From positions 124,001 to 188,000 of the forward strand of contig NZ_QMFY01000007.1 in NCBI RefSeq assembly GCF_003286915.1: a DNA stretch of 64,000 nt, given 5' to 3'. Origin of the DNA: Pseudochryseolinea flava. Lineage in GTDB: Bacteria; Bacteroidota; Bacteroidia; Cytophagales; Cyclobacteriaceae. The notes beneath the pieces are model-generated. The model saw only the letters and a program-made list of their open reading frames with translations. It searched no databases and was not told the origin of the DNA. Shown piece by piece: positions 1 to 10,300 of the stretch. The position numbers and the translations under genes are program-made. Positions within the stretch are counted from its first letter, which is position 1; every line of letters begins with the position of its first letter.

Positions 1-1
1 A

Positions 2-739
2 ATCAATAAGCTCATCGCTGAACTTGAATTAAAGGCGCTTATTGCACAAATGAACCCGCATTTCATTTTCAATTGCTTGACATCGATTCAGGAATTGATC
101 GTCGTTGATAAGCAAGAAGAAGCGATGCATTACCTTCATCAGTTCTCAAAACTGCTCCGAACAGTTTTACAATCATCTGACAAAAACTACATTCCACTAG
201 ATGAAGAACTCACGCTGCTTGAACTTTATTTAGAGCTGGAGTCGATGCGCTTTGACAAAGAATTTCACTATAAAATCAATGTAGACGATGCTATCGATAC
301 AGAAGAGATAGTGATTCCTTCCTTTCTACTTCAACCATTTGTTGAAAATGCGTTGTGGCATGGATTGATGCATAAAAAGGGCGACCGCAATCTTTCTGTT
401 TCTTTTAGACTCGAAAGTGAGAGCATTTTATTGTGTACAATCAACGATAACGGTATTGGTCGAGAAGTGGCATCGAAGATCAAGAAACAACGCGTGAAAA
501 CATATCAGTCGATGGGCATCAAGATTATCCGGGAAAGGATGTCATTGATGAAAAAGCAAGATGCAGCATTTGACTTGAGGATCATTGACGAAAAGGACCC
601 GCAGGGCAATGCAGCCGGAACAACTGTTATTGTGAGATTACCGCTCAAGGTATCGCCAGAAGTCAAAGCCGCAGAAATCGAACTTGATGCACTTTCCCGC
701 GAAACGCAAATTTCGCTACAAGATCGCAAGACACCATAG
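2..739 (+). CDS. LytS/YehU-type sensor histidine kinase (5' truncated by window edge)
   Basis: This is the C-terminal part of a membrane sensor histidine kinase that phosphorylates a LytTR-type response regulator. The frame is open from base 2, so the start lies upstream; the ATG at 50 sits inside the conserved His-kinase motif and is not a start. Visible are the phospho-acceptor motif QMNPHFIFN (His codon 59-61), the N-box PFVENALWHG and the G-box DNGIG of a HATPase_c domain, as in the His_kinase (PF06580) family. The membrane or sensor part is missing. A LytR-type regulator follows 345 bp downstream and is the likely partner. What it senses cannot be read here; its position next to the chitinases makes a role in their control possible but unproven. 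Confidence 0.93.
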   Translation: MNKLIAELELKALIAQMNPHFIFNCLTSIQELIVVDKQEEAMHYLHQFSKLLRTVLQSSDKNYIPLDEELTLLELYLELESMRFDKEFHYKINVDDAIDTEEIVIPSFLLQPFVENALWHGLMHKKGDRNLSVSFRLESESILLCTINDNGIGREVASKIKKQRVKTYQSMGIKIIRERMSLMKKQDAAFDLRIIDEKDPQGNAAGTTVIVRLPLKVSPEVKAAEIELDALSRETQISLQDRKTP

Positions 740-1084
740 CAAACAGCAATGTGTATTTGTCGTACACGTACCACTTAAACACATCAACATTCGTCAGTAC
801 ATCATCACTACATCACCAGGCAAACACATCACGAACACATCATAGCGAAGTTGCAATGACGCGCACACGACACACATCTACAAGTCGGCTTCACATTCGA
901 CGGGTTATCGAAAAAGAAAAATTTGTTATTGTCATCATCGGTGTGATGCTTCTTTTTTTCCTATCTTGAATAGCTATCAATTGCACGGGAATTGTAATTG
1001 AAGTACGCGATACTTGATGAATTCCTCTCTCACTTCAAGTTTCGTCTAGAAAGTTATATACCAACACTTCCACAATAGATTTAC
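740..1084. other. Intergenic region with ACATCA repeats
   Basis: This 345-bp gap lies between the kinase and response-regulator genes. The first half is strikingly rich in A and C and carries five copies of ACATCA starting at 781, 799, 810, 826 and 837 (spacings 18, 11, 16, 11). A 72-codon frame (751-969) runs through it and ends in a short hydrophobic stretch, but its His/Thr/Ser-rich composition merely follows the repeat, so it is not called as a gene. No clear terminator or promoter was recognised. Confidence 0.5.
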
Positions 1085-1816
1085 ATGATCAAGGCACTTA
1101 TCATCGATGATGAGAGTAAGGCGCGTAACCTTTTGAAGGTAACAATGGAAAAAAACTTTCCTGGCGAATTTATGCTTGAGACGGCACAAGGTTCAGAAGA
1201 CGGAATAGAAAAGATAAATCAGTTCAAGCCCGACCTACTGTTTTTAGATATCGAAATGCCGAACATGAGCGGCTTTGACCTTCTTGCCGCAACACCTGAC
1301 CTTGATTGCAAAGTGATCTTCACGACCGCTTACAACCAATACGCTATACGCGCAATCCGGTATAATGCGTTGGACTATTTATTAAAACCGATCAACCCGG
1401 TTGAATTGAAAGATGCCATATCGCGTTTTCAGCAGCAAAAAAATAGAAAAGAAGTGTATAGTAAACAGCTTGAGAACTTCTTTTCAAATACAAAGGAAAA
1501 AAATCTCGCCATTACGACTTATGATGGGGTCGTGTTTCTTGAAGTCGATAAAATAATTCGATGTGAAGCAGACCTGAACTACACAAAGTTTGTATTGACC
1601 GATAACAAAACGTTTCTATCGTCGAAGACGCTAAAAGATTACGAAGACTTATTAACGACGGGAAATAATTTTCTTCGCGTGCACCGATCACATCTCGTTA
1701 ATCTCGATTTTGTGTTGAAGTTTAGAAATGACGGTGGCCTAATTTTAAAAGACAATTCTACAATCCCCGTATCTCGTCGCCGAAAGGAAGAAGTGATGTC
1801 ACGTCTTCATACCTGA
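1085..1816 (+). CDS. LytTR-family response regulator
   Basis: A two-component DNA-binding response regulator of the LytR/AlgR type, 243 aa, which is normal for the family. Residues 1-120 form a receiver domain: acidic pair D8/D9, phospho-acceptor D55 in LLFLDIEMPN, switch Thr in FTTAYNQYA and a Lys in LLKPINP. Residues ~138-243 form a LytTR DNA-binding domain, recognisable from the FLRVHRSHLVNL and IPVSRRRK segments. It is downstream of the LytS-like kinase and very probably receives phosphate from it. The first target gene downstream on the same strand is the large chitinase, but no LytTR-type direct-repeat site was confidently identified upstream of that gene. Confidence 0.95.
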   Translation: MIKALIIDDESKARNLLKVTMEKNFPGEFMLETAQGSEDGIEKINQFKPDLLFLDIEMPNMSGFDLLAATPDLDCKVIFTTAYNQYAIRAIRYNALDYLLKPINPVELKDAISRFQQQKNRKEVYSKQLENFFSNTKEKNLAITTYDGVVFLEVDKIIRCEADLNYTKFVLTDNKTFLSSKTLKDYEDLLTTGNNFLRVHRSHLVNLDFVLKFRNDGGLILKDNSTIPVSRRRKEEVMSRLHT

Positions 1817-1991
1817 TTATTCCGGTAGTCACACCAGCCTTCATAGTCGACTGACTGTCGTGTATATTTTCTTTACATTTCTGTACGCCATTCATTGCGC
1901 CGCTTAATAATTGTAGGCAGCCATTCAATAACTGTTTTTTCTTTCCATTCATCAAATCATAACATTTATATAACAGCAGCGAGTCGCATCG

Positions 1992-4900
1992 ATGAAAACA
2001 TTGCGACAGCGGTTGTTACCTAAACCCAAAATTATTTTAGCTATGTTTTATTCTACGCTGAATCTAAACAGCTTGATGAGACGGACTCGCGCAGTTGGAA
2101 TGGTGCTGGTTCTTTTCATGATGCTGATCTTTCAAGCTTCGCTGCGCGCCCAAGTCAACACGGGCGGAACCGCTACTACGGCAAATCACCAAAAGCAAAT
2201 TGTCGGGTACATTACCAACTGGGATGCATGGAAGGCATCCGCGCACGGTGTACCGAGTGCTGGTGCTTATACACACCTTAATATCGACTACGCTAAGTAC
2301 ACCATTCTTAATTTTTCATTTTTCGGAGTAGCGAAAGATGGATCACTACATGGTGGCGATTATCGAAACAAACAAATTTACCAAGCTGGGCAAGTGCAAG
2401 AGCCGGCTCCATTGCTGCACGGAGGAGTATTTGATAGCTGGGACATGCATCTTATTCTTGGCGAGGTGGAATACAAATATGATTTCACAGACCCACGCGT
2501 CGCGGCTCAAGGATATGTAGCCGATGGTGCCGGATGGAGAAACACCAATACAACCTTGACAGGCCCGATGCCTATTCCGTTGAAGAAGGATGGTGGCGTG
2601 AAAGGACTTATCGAAATGGCACATCAGTATAATGTGAAAGTGATGGCATCAATCGGTGGGTGGAGTATGTGTAAACATTTTCCAGAGATGGCAGCGGACG
2701 CAACTAAACGCGCCAAGTTTATTGCGGATTGTCAACGCCTGATGACACTGGGCTTTGACGGTATCGATCTCGATTGGGAGTATCCAGGGCCTTATGAAGG
2801 AATGAACTTTACTGGAAGTCAAGCCGACTTTGCAAATTTCACGACGCTCGTTCAGCAAATTAGAAATGCGATCGGTCCAAATAAATTGATCACAGCTGCA
2901 TTCACAGCATCGCCCGCAAAACTTCAGGGCTTCCAATGGTCAACGTTGTCGAACGTGATGAACTATTTCAACATGATGACTTACGACTTCAACGGAGGAT
3001 GGTCAAACAAAGCAGGTCACAACTCACCGCTCTACGATTATCCGGGAGCAGAGTATGCGAATTTTAGTTGGGACGCATGCTATCAGGCCTTGGTCGCTCT
3101 TGGAGTACCTAGCTCCAAGATCAATATGGGCGCGCCTTTTTATGGGAGAGGCGTGGTGACCAATGGCCCAGCATCGCTTGGCGCACCAACGGCTAAATCA
3201 CCACGAACCGTTGAGCCAGATGGTCCGATCAGCACAGCAGCGGACTACACCAATTGGTCGGCACACGAAGGCACCCCGTACTATGATTACATCATGAAGA
3301 ACAAAGCCGGTTGGACCGAAGGTTGGGATGATAACGCAAAAGTGCCGTACCTGACAAAAGGAAATTATTTCTTGAGCTATGATAATGAACAGTCGATTGG
3401 ACTCAAGGCACAGTACGTTGTAGACAAAGGATTAGCAGGTGTAATCGTATGGACAGTTTATGAAGACCTTGATATCAGCGGGACCTCAACCGATTTTGGA
3501 CCTAAGCTCAAACGATATTCAAATGTAAAATCACCGCTCATTAATAAGATTAATGCTGTGTTCGCGTCAGGGAATGTAGGCTTGCCAACAGTTTCAATTA
3601 CCTCGCCATCAAATGGCAGTTTAGTCCCTGTAGCAAGTAACGTGGCCATCAATGCGACGGCGGCCGATCCGGGAGGAAGTGTTGCTAAGGTCGAATTTTT
3701 CTTAGATGGCAGTAAAGTAGGAGAGGATACTTCCTCGCCTTATAGCTTTACAATCAACAACATTGTAGCAGGAAGTCATACAGTTCAAGCAAAGGTTACC
3801 GACAACGCGGGTAATACTGCAACAGCATCGGTATCAATCACAGCTGGGAGTAATAGCATCCCAGCAGGTTCAATTACTTCACCTGCGAATGGTTCTACTT
3901 ATAGCACCGGTTCTACAATAACGATCACGGCTTCGGCGTCAGATAGTGATGGAACAATCACCAAAGTTGAATTCTTCCAAGGAACTACGAAGCTCGGCGA
4001 AGATACGTCAACTCCATACAGTTATGCGTGGGCAAATGTTGCTGCTGGATCATATGCGTTAACGGTGAAAGCGGTTGACAACGGTGGGGCTATTGGAACA
4101 TCGTCAGTTGTGAATGTTACGGTGAGTGGTGAAACTTGCACTGCACCCGCTTGGGATGCAGCCGCGCAATATAATGGCAATACACAGGTGTCACGCGGTG
4201 GCAACATCTATCAGTCTAAATGGTGGACACAAGGTGACGATCCGCTATTGAAGAGCGGCCCCGATGATGTCTGGAAATTAATTGGTCCATGCGGCGGTGG
4301 CAATACGAATCCATCAGCATCGATTAGCACCCCAACCAACAACGCGTCGTTCATTGCACCAGCATCGATCACGATCAACGCTAGCGCTTCAGACAGTGAC
4401 GGTACCATTTCGAAAGTCGAATTTTTTCAAGGTACAACGAAGCTCGGCGAAGACGCAACGTCTCCCTATTCTTATACTTGGGCAAATGTTGGCGCAGGAA
4501 ATTACGCACTCACTGCGAAGGCAATTGACAATGCGGGGGGCACAGGCACATCGTCAGTCGTCAATATTTCCGTGACAACCTCTGGAAACCAAAATCCCAC
4601 AGCAACAATTACATCGCCGGCGAACAACGCATCGTTCACAGCAGGGGCTACTATTAACATCGCTGCCAATGCTGCTGACGCGAACGGGTCCGTAACAAAA
4701 GTTGAGTTCTTTCAGGGTACCACGAAACTCGGTGAAGATTCATCATCGCCCTACACCTTTACTTGGGCGAACGTTGCCGCTGGAAGCTACGCACTTACTG
4801 TAAAAGCAACTGATAATCAAGGCGCGACCGGTAGCTCATCCGTTGTTAATATTAACGTGACTGGTGGCTCTGATATTTGCGCATCGACAGTTCAATATGT

Positions 4901-7235
4901 TGAGAACGGTGGATATGTTGCCGGAAGCATAGTCAAAAACTCCGGCGGTCAATATGAATGTAAGGGCTATCCTTATTCCGGATGGTGCAATGGCGCTGCC
5001 TGGGCTTACGCGCCAGGTACCGGTGCACACTGGGCCGACGCGTGGATTTTCAAAGCGAGTTGTACTGCAGGTGCGAGAATCGCGCAGACAAGTACAAATC
5101 AAGATGCTGCCATTCAAGCCACAAACTTTAAAGTCGTGGGATACATGCCATCATGGGCCGGTACAGCGGGCGAAATTCAATACAACAAACTAACGCACAT
5201 CAACTATGCGTTCATCAGACCAACTACAACGGGTGGGCTAACAGCGCTCGACAATCCACAGAAACTCCGCGATATCGTTTCGCTTGCGCATGCCAACGGT
5301 GTACTCGTGGGTATAGCGGTAGGGGGATGGAGTGAACTTAATAACACTGACTTCCAAACGATGGCCGCCAACGCTGGGTATAGAAGTGCGTTCATCAACA
5401 ACATCGTTTCGTTTATCAATACGTATGCACTTGACGGCGTTGATATCGATTGGGAATATCCAATCGACGGACAAGATCCTGCGAATTTCTCTACACTCAT
5501 GAATGAACTTGGCAATGCAATGCATTCAAGAGGAAAGTTTCTAACGGCCGCGGTCTCTGCTCAAGGATATTATGCTAATGGTGTTTTAGCAAGCGTATTT
5601 CCAGCTGTCGACTTTCTCAACTTAATGGTGTATGACGGTGGAAGTGGCGCAGACCATTCACCGTATAGCCTCGCCGTTAGCTCATTGGATTATTGGGTAA
5701 ACTCGCGTGGATTACCGGCATCCAAAGCAGTATTGGGACTTCCATTCTACGCACGCCCATCATGGAAACCATTCAGACAATTGGTTGCTGAAGGTGCTAA
5801 TCCGAATTCAGACATTTACAACGGCGACTACTACAACGGTATCGCTACGATTAAAGCAAAAACAAACCTTGCCTTTGATAGAAATCTTGGTGGCGTGATG
5901 ATGTGGGAGTTGTCGCAAGATGCAGTTGGAGCAAATTCACTGATCTCTGCCATCAAGCAAGTGATTGACGAAAGAACAGGAACACCACAGACGCAATCAC
6001 CTTATGGTGGAACAGTGAGAAGCATTCCAGGAACAATCGAAGCAGAGCATTATGATATTGGTGGTGAAGGTGTCGCTTACCATGATCTCACGACCGGCAA
6101 TGCGGGTACGGCACTCCGTTCCGACAATGTAGACATCGAGGCGTCAACCGACACCGGTGCAGGACATAATGTTGGATGGATTCAAGCAGGAGAGTGGTTA
6201 GAATACACCGTTAACGTGACGACAGCAGGTACGCAAAACATTCAAGTTCGTGTTGCATCAACCAGCGCTGGAAAAACTTTCCACCTTGAACTTGATGGTG
6301 CTAACATTTCAGGAACGCTTACTGTGCCTAACACCGGTGGATGGCAGACATGGGCGACGGTTACGGCTACAACGCCATCGCTATCCGCTGGCCAGAAAAT
6401 ATTACGAATTGTGATGGATGCTGGAGATTTTAACATCAACAAATTAATCTTCACGACTACAGGCGGCAATCCTCCACCAACTGTAAGTTTGACAGCACCA
6501 GTGAATGGTACAACGTACACCGCACCTGCAACAGTAGGGCTTGCAGCAAATGCCTCAGACAATGGCGCTGTGACAAAAGTTGAATTCTTCCAAGGGTCTA
6601 CTAAACTTGGTGAAGATACTTCATCACCGTATACCTTTAACTGGACAAACGTCGCAGCAGGAACATATACACTGACAGCACGCGCAACGGATAATCTAGG
6701 CGCACAAACTACTTCGGGTTCTGTTTCAATCACGGTAAATCCAACGGGTGGGGGATCTTGTGCAACAACACCGCAGTATGTTGAGAACGGCGGGTACATC
6801 GCCGGAAGCCTCGTCAAAAATGCGGGAGGACAGTACGAATGCAAAGGATACCCTTATACAGGATGGTGTAATGGCGCAGCGTGGGCATATGCTCCTGGCA
6901 CTGGATTGTATTGGGCCGACGCTTGGATCTTCAAGACTACTTGTACAACAGGACGCGCCTCGACAAGTGAGATCGCTGATGATAGTGGTGTAGACGTATA
7001 TCCTAACCCTGGTACGCATGGTGTTGCTAAAATTACGATCACCTTTAGTGCTGACCCTGGCAACATAAAGATCCATCTTCAATCACTCAACGGCGTGTCA
7101 GTATACAACAACGACTATGGTGTTGTGCGCGATCGAAAAGCGGAGATCGAGATACCAAATCTTGCACAAGGAATGTACTTGATCAGGATAAGCAGTGGCG
7201 GAAAAACATATACGAAGAAATACCTAATCCAATAA
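1992..7235 (+). CDS. Bi-catalytic multimodular GH18 chitinase, T9SS cargo
   Basis: A 1747-aa secreted chitinase with two separate GH18 catalytic domains. The signal peptide has its hydrophobic core at residues ~34-51 and a predicted cut before Q54, so the true start may be M18 (2043) or M29 (2076). Order: GH18-1 (~68-520; SIGGW and DGIDLDWE with catalytic E263), two Big_7 Ig-like repeats (~531-713), CBM5/12 (~715-767), two Big_7 (~772-960), a CBM73-like chitin-binding module (~962-1027), GH18-2 (~1044-1325; AVGGW and DGVDIDWE with E1155), CBM6 (~1340-1490), Big_7 (~1493-1585), a second CBM73-like module (~1589-1653) and a T9SS type A sorting domain (~1667-1747, YPNP start, KKYLIQ end). Two catalytic domains in one polypeptide recall ChiA of Flavobacterium johnsoniae. 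A strong terminator follows. Confidence 0.96.
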   Translation: MKTLRQRLLPKPKIILAMFYSTLNLNSLMRRTRAVGMVLVLFMMLIFQASLRAQVNTGGTATTANHQKQIVGYITNWDAWKASAHGVPSAGAYTHLNIDYAKYTILNFSFFGVAKDGSLHGGDYRNKQIYQAGQVQEPAPLLHGGVFDSWDMHLILGEVEYKYDFTDPRVAAQGYVADGAGWRNTNTTLTGPMPIPLKKDGGVKGLIEMAHQYNVKVMASIGGWSMCKHFPEMAADATKRAKFIADCQRLMTLGFDGIDLDWEYPGPYEGMNFTGSQADFANFTTLVQQIRNAIGPNKLITAAFTASPAKLQGFQWSTLSNVMNYFNMMTYDFNGGWSNKAGHNSPLYDYPGAEYANFSWDACYQALVALGVPSSKINMGAPFYGRGVVTNGPASLGAPTAKSPRTVEPDGPISTAADYTNWSAHEGTPYYDYIMKNKAGWTEGWDDNAKVPYLTKGNYFLSYDNEQSIGLKAQYVVDKGLAGVIVWTVYEDLDISGTSTDFGPKLKRYSNVKSPLINKINAVFASGNVGLPTVSITSPSNGSLVPVASNVAINATAADPGGSVAKVEFFLDGSKVGEDTSSPYSFTINNIVAGSHTVQAKVTDNAGNTATASVSITAGSNSIPAGSITSPANGSTYSTGSTITITASASDSDGTITKVEFFQGTTKLGEDTSTPYSYAWANVAAGSYALTVKAVDNGGAIGTSSVVNVTVSGETCTAPAWDAAAQYNGNTQVSRGGNIYQSKWWTQGDDPLLKSGPDDVWKLIGPCGGGNTNPSASISTPTNNASFIAPASITINASASDSDGTISKVEFFQGTTKLGEDATSPYSYTWANVGAGNYALTAKAIDNAGGTGTSSVVNISVTTSGNQNPTATITSPANNASFTAGATINIAANAADANGSVTKVEFFQGTTKLGEDSSSPYTFTWANVAAGSYALTVKATDNQGATGSSSVVNINVTGGSDICASTVQYVENGGYVAGSIVKNSGGQYECKGYPYSGWCNGAAWAYAPGTGAHWADAWIFKASCTAGARIAQTSTNQDAAIQATNFKVVGYMPSWAGTAGEIQYNKLTHINYAFIRPTTTGGLTALDNPQKLRDIVSLAHANGVLVGIAVGGWSELNNTDFQTMAANAGYRSAFINNIVSFINTYALDGVDIDWEYPIDGQDPANFSTLMNELGNAMHSRGKFLTAAVSAQGYYANGVLASVFPAVDFLNLMVYDGGSGADHSPYSLAVSSLDYWVNSRGLPASKAVLGLPFYARPSWKPFRQLVAEGANPNSDIYNGDYYNGIATIKAKTNLAFDRNLGGVMMWELSQDAVGANSLISAIKQVIDERTGTPQTQSPYGGTVRSIPGTIEAEHYDIGGEGVAYHDLTTGNAGTALRSDNVDIEASTDTGAGHNVGWIQAGEWLEYTVNVTTAGTQNIQVRVASTSAGKTFHLELDGANISGTLTVPNTGGWQTWATVTATTPSLSAGQKILRIVMDAGDFNINKLIFTTTGGNPPPTVSLTAPVNGTTYTAPATVGLAANASDNGAVTKVEFFQGSTKLGEDTSSPYTFNWTNVAAGTYTLTARATDNLGAQTTSGSVSITVNPTGGGSCATTPQYVENGGYIAGSLVKNAGGQYECKGYPYTGWCNGAAWAYAPGTGLYWADAWIFKTTCTTGRASTSEIADDSGVDVYPNPGTHGVAKITITFSADPGNIKIHLQSLNGVSVYNNDYGVVRDRKAEIEIPNLAQGMYLIRISSGGKTYTKKYLIQ
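3580..4870 (+). repeat. Big_7-type Ig-like repeat units in chitinase 1
   Basis: Four of the gene's five ~90-codon Ig-like repeats lie here (units near 3580, 3856, 4305 and 4590, with a CBM5/12 between the second and third); the fifth is at ~6470-6745. Each has the core KVEFFxGxxKxGED followed by SPY. The DNA is conserved too, with recurring runs such as gttgaattcttcca, giving direct repeats shared with the next two genes. Confidence 0.85.
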
Positions 7236-7249
7236 CCTAAACCAAACCC

Positions 7250-7286
7250 AGAGAAGGGAGGCGCAATGTCTCTCTTCTCTTTTTTC
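7250..7286 (+). terminator. Intrinsic terminator after chitinase 1
   Basis: An 11-bp stem (AGAGAAGGGAG at 7250-7260 with CTCTCTTCTCT at 7270-7280, one G-U pair) and a 9-nt loop are followed by a T run. It lies 15 bp after the stop codon, so chitinase 1 is likely transcribed separately from chitinase 2. Confidence 0.9.
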
Positions 7287-7333
7287 AATTGATTTACCTA
7301 ACACCTAAACATGAGTCATAATTACCCAACTGT

Positions 7334-10300
7334 ATGAAAGCAAAATTACTAACGTTAATGTGTTGTATGCTGATAACCTTCGGGCTAAGCGCACAATACA
7401 ATTTTCCTTCTTGCTGGACCCCATGGACAGCAAACGCAAATGGATGGCCGCAAGGCACTCAAGTGTCTCACAAGAGCGGAAATTGGCAAGCCAAATGGTC
7501 TACGATCGCCGAGCCTGGTAGCAATGGCGATTGGACACTGGTCAGCAAGTGTGGTGATGGTGGCATAGGTCCAGATTACACCGGAGCGCAAAAAGTAATT
7601 GGCTACCTTCCATATTGGGTACCGGACTTTGACTTCGTGAACTACGACTACGGAAACGTAACACACATCAATATCGCATTCAACCTCTTCAAACAAAATA
7701 ACAACAATTATAACAGTGCAGACTTTGCATCTATCGAATGGGGTGCTTTTCACAACAGGAAAGTAGACTCACTTCTCTTCGACTTAGGTGTACTTGCAAA
7801 AGCGCACGCAAAAGGAACGAAGGTAAGTGTTGCCATCGGTGGCGCCACTGATTTTGCATTCCTGTGGCTGATGCAGCGCTACTATAATGATGATGCAAAG
7901 CTTGAACAAATCGCCACATTCATTACGAACTACGTAAATACGAAAGGAATTGATGGCGTCGATCTTGATCTTGAATGTTGGTGGCCAGACGCGACCATTG
8001 CAGGTACAACAGAACAGGGTGGTCGCGTGCGTGGCGATAAGTGGGGCGGTCCTGATGCTGGTCCACACCCTGCTGGAACAGGTCTTGCAAAGCTTGCACA
8101 AAAGCTACGCGCAAAAATGCCAACTAAAATTCTATCGGCAGCCGTATTCGGAACTTCGTATTACGGAAACAACTATGATGACGCCCTCGCGCAATATCTC
8201 GACTACATTGGTTTGATGACGTATGACTTCACGGGATCATGGAATACATCTCCTGTCGGTCCTCATGCATCGTTATACAAAGTTCCACTCGGAACATACC
8301 AAGGACAATCTGCTGACAATCCAATCTACTCAGCAGAAGATGCGTTAGAATATTGGATGGGTATGGCACCTGCAGCGTGGAATCATGATGGTGGATTTAA
8401 TGTACCGAAGGCAAAACTATGCATCGGCGTACCATTCTACGGCTACGATATGGCTACACGCAAACCGAATAATGCCAATGGCTTTATGGCTCCGAAATGG
8501 AAAGAGATTGTAGCAGAATTTCCAAATGCGGCAACCAGTTACGATCCCGCAGACACTCGACAACTAGGAGGTTATGTTGGCGCCAATGGCAAGAAGATCT
8601 ACTTCGAAACACCGAAAGGCGCAGCAGAAAAAATTAAATACACTAAACGCTTCGGCCACCAGGGATTGATCATTTGGGAACTCACGGGAGATGTTGATTA
8701 CAACAGTAGCAGCAGCATCTTGAAAGCTATCAAGAATGCCAATACAGACAATCCGCTACCTGTCGTAAACCTTACGGCACCGGCAAACAATGCCACGTTC
8801 ACACCTGGCGCAAACGTAAACATCACTGCGACCGCTACCGACAATGGATCAGTAACGAAAGTAGAATTTTTCCAGGGTACCACTAAACTTGGCGAAGATC
8901 TCACTTCACCATATTCATTCGCATGGAACAATGTAGCCGCAGGAACGTACCAGCTCACGGCGAAAGCAACTGACAACCAAAATGCAAGCGCAACATCGAG
9001 CATTGTTCGTATTACTGTTGGAAACGCGGCGCCCACAGCAGCCATCACTACGCCTGCAAATAATAGCAGCATCTCAACAGGAACTACCGTGACGATCACG
9101 GCAACTGCAACCGACAGCGATGGTACAATTTCAAAAGTTGAATTTTTCACCGGCACGACCAAACTTGGTGAAGATACTAGTTCTCCTTATACGTTTGCTT
9201 GGACTCCAACTGCAGGAAGCTACCAACTCACTGCAAAGGCCACAGACAACGGAGGAGCTACTGGTACGTCATCAATAATAAATGTTAGCGTCGGAAATGC
9301 CGCACCTATAACAAGCATTACATCACCTGCAAACAACGCAACATTCGCTGCAAACTCAACGATTGCCATCACTGCATCCGCGACAGATAGTGATGGAACG
9401 ATTTCAAAAGTGGAATTCTTCCAAGGCACAACAAAACTCGGTGAAGACACTTCGTCTCCATACACTTTCTCATGGGCAAATGTTGCCGTTGGTAACTACG
9501 CCCTTACAGCGAAAGCAACAGATAACGGTGGCGCAGTAACAACATCGGCAATTGTTAATATCTCGGTGACAGCTGCGTGTACCGCGCCGGAATGGAATGC
9601 ACAAAGTCAATACAATGGCAACGCAGAAGTTGCTCGAAACGGAAATAGATACCAAGCTAAATGGTGGACACAAGGACAAGATCCATTGCTAAACAGTGGC
9701 CCCGATGACGTTTGGAGACTCCTTGGCCCATGTGGTCCTGGTGGTAACATCAGTCCGACAGCGACTATTACCAGTCCGACAAATAACGCATCGTTTACCG
9801 CACCAGCATCAATTACAATTAATGCGACCGCATCCGATACAGATGGCACCATTGCTAAAGTTGAATTCTTCCAAGGCAGCACGAAACTTGGTGAAGACAC
9901 TTCATCACCTTATAGTTACACATGGGCGAACGTCGCGGCGGGAACATACACATTCACCGCTAAGTCTACAGACAACGGTGGGGCTACTGGAACATCATCT
10001 ATCATCAGCATTACGGTAAGTCCTGCTGGAAATCAACTACCGAATGTGTCAATCACGGCACCCGCAAATAACGCGACCTTTACTGCACCCGCTTCGGTGG
10101 CCATTACAGCAAGCGCTACAGACACCGATGGCACAATCAGTAAAGTAGAATTCTTCCAGGGCGCAACCAAGCTTGGCGAAGACACTTCTTCACCCTATAG
10201 CTATACTTGGACTGGCGTCACCGCAGGCACGTATTCGCTTACCGCTAAAGCAACAGACAATGTTGGTGGTACCAAAACATCTGCTGCAGTAAGTATCACC

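Noticed and set aside
751-969. 72-codon plus-strand frame with hydrophobic end
   Set aside because: His/Thr/Ser-rich composition follows the underlying ACATCA repeats; no start context or relatives recognised.
6242-6844. 200-codon antisense frame inside chitinase 1
   Set aside because: It mirrors the biased composition of the CBM6/Big_7 coding strand; such antisense frames recur in all Big_7 regions.
8698-9162. 154-codon antisense frame inside chitinase 2
   Set aside because: Same repeat-derived shadow effect; the sense gene is continuous and well supported.
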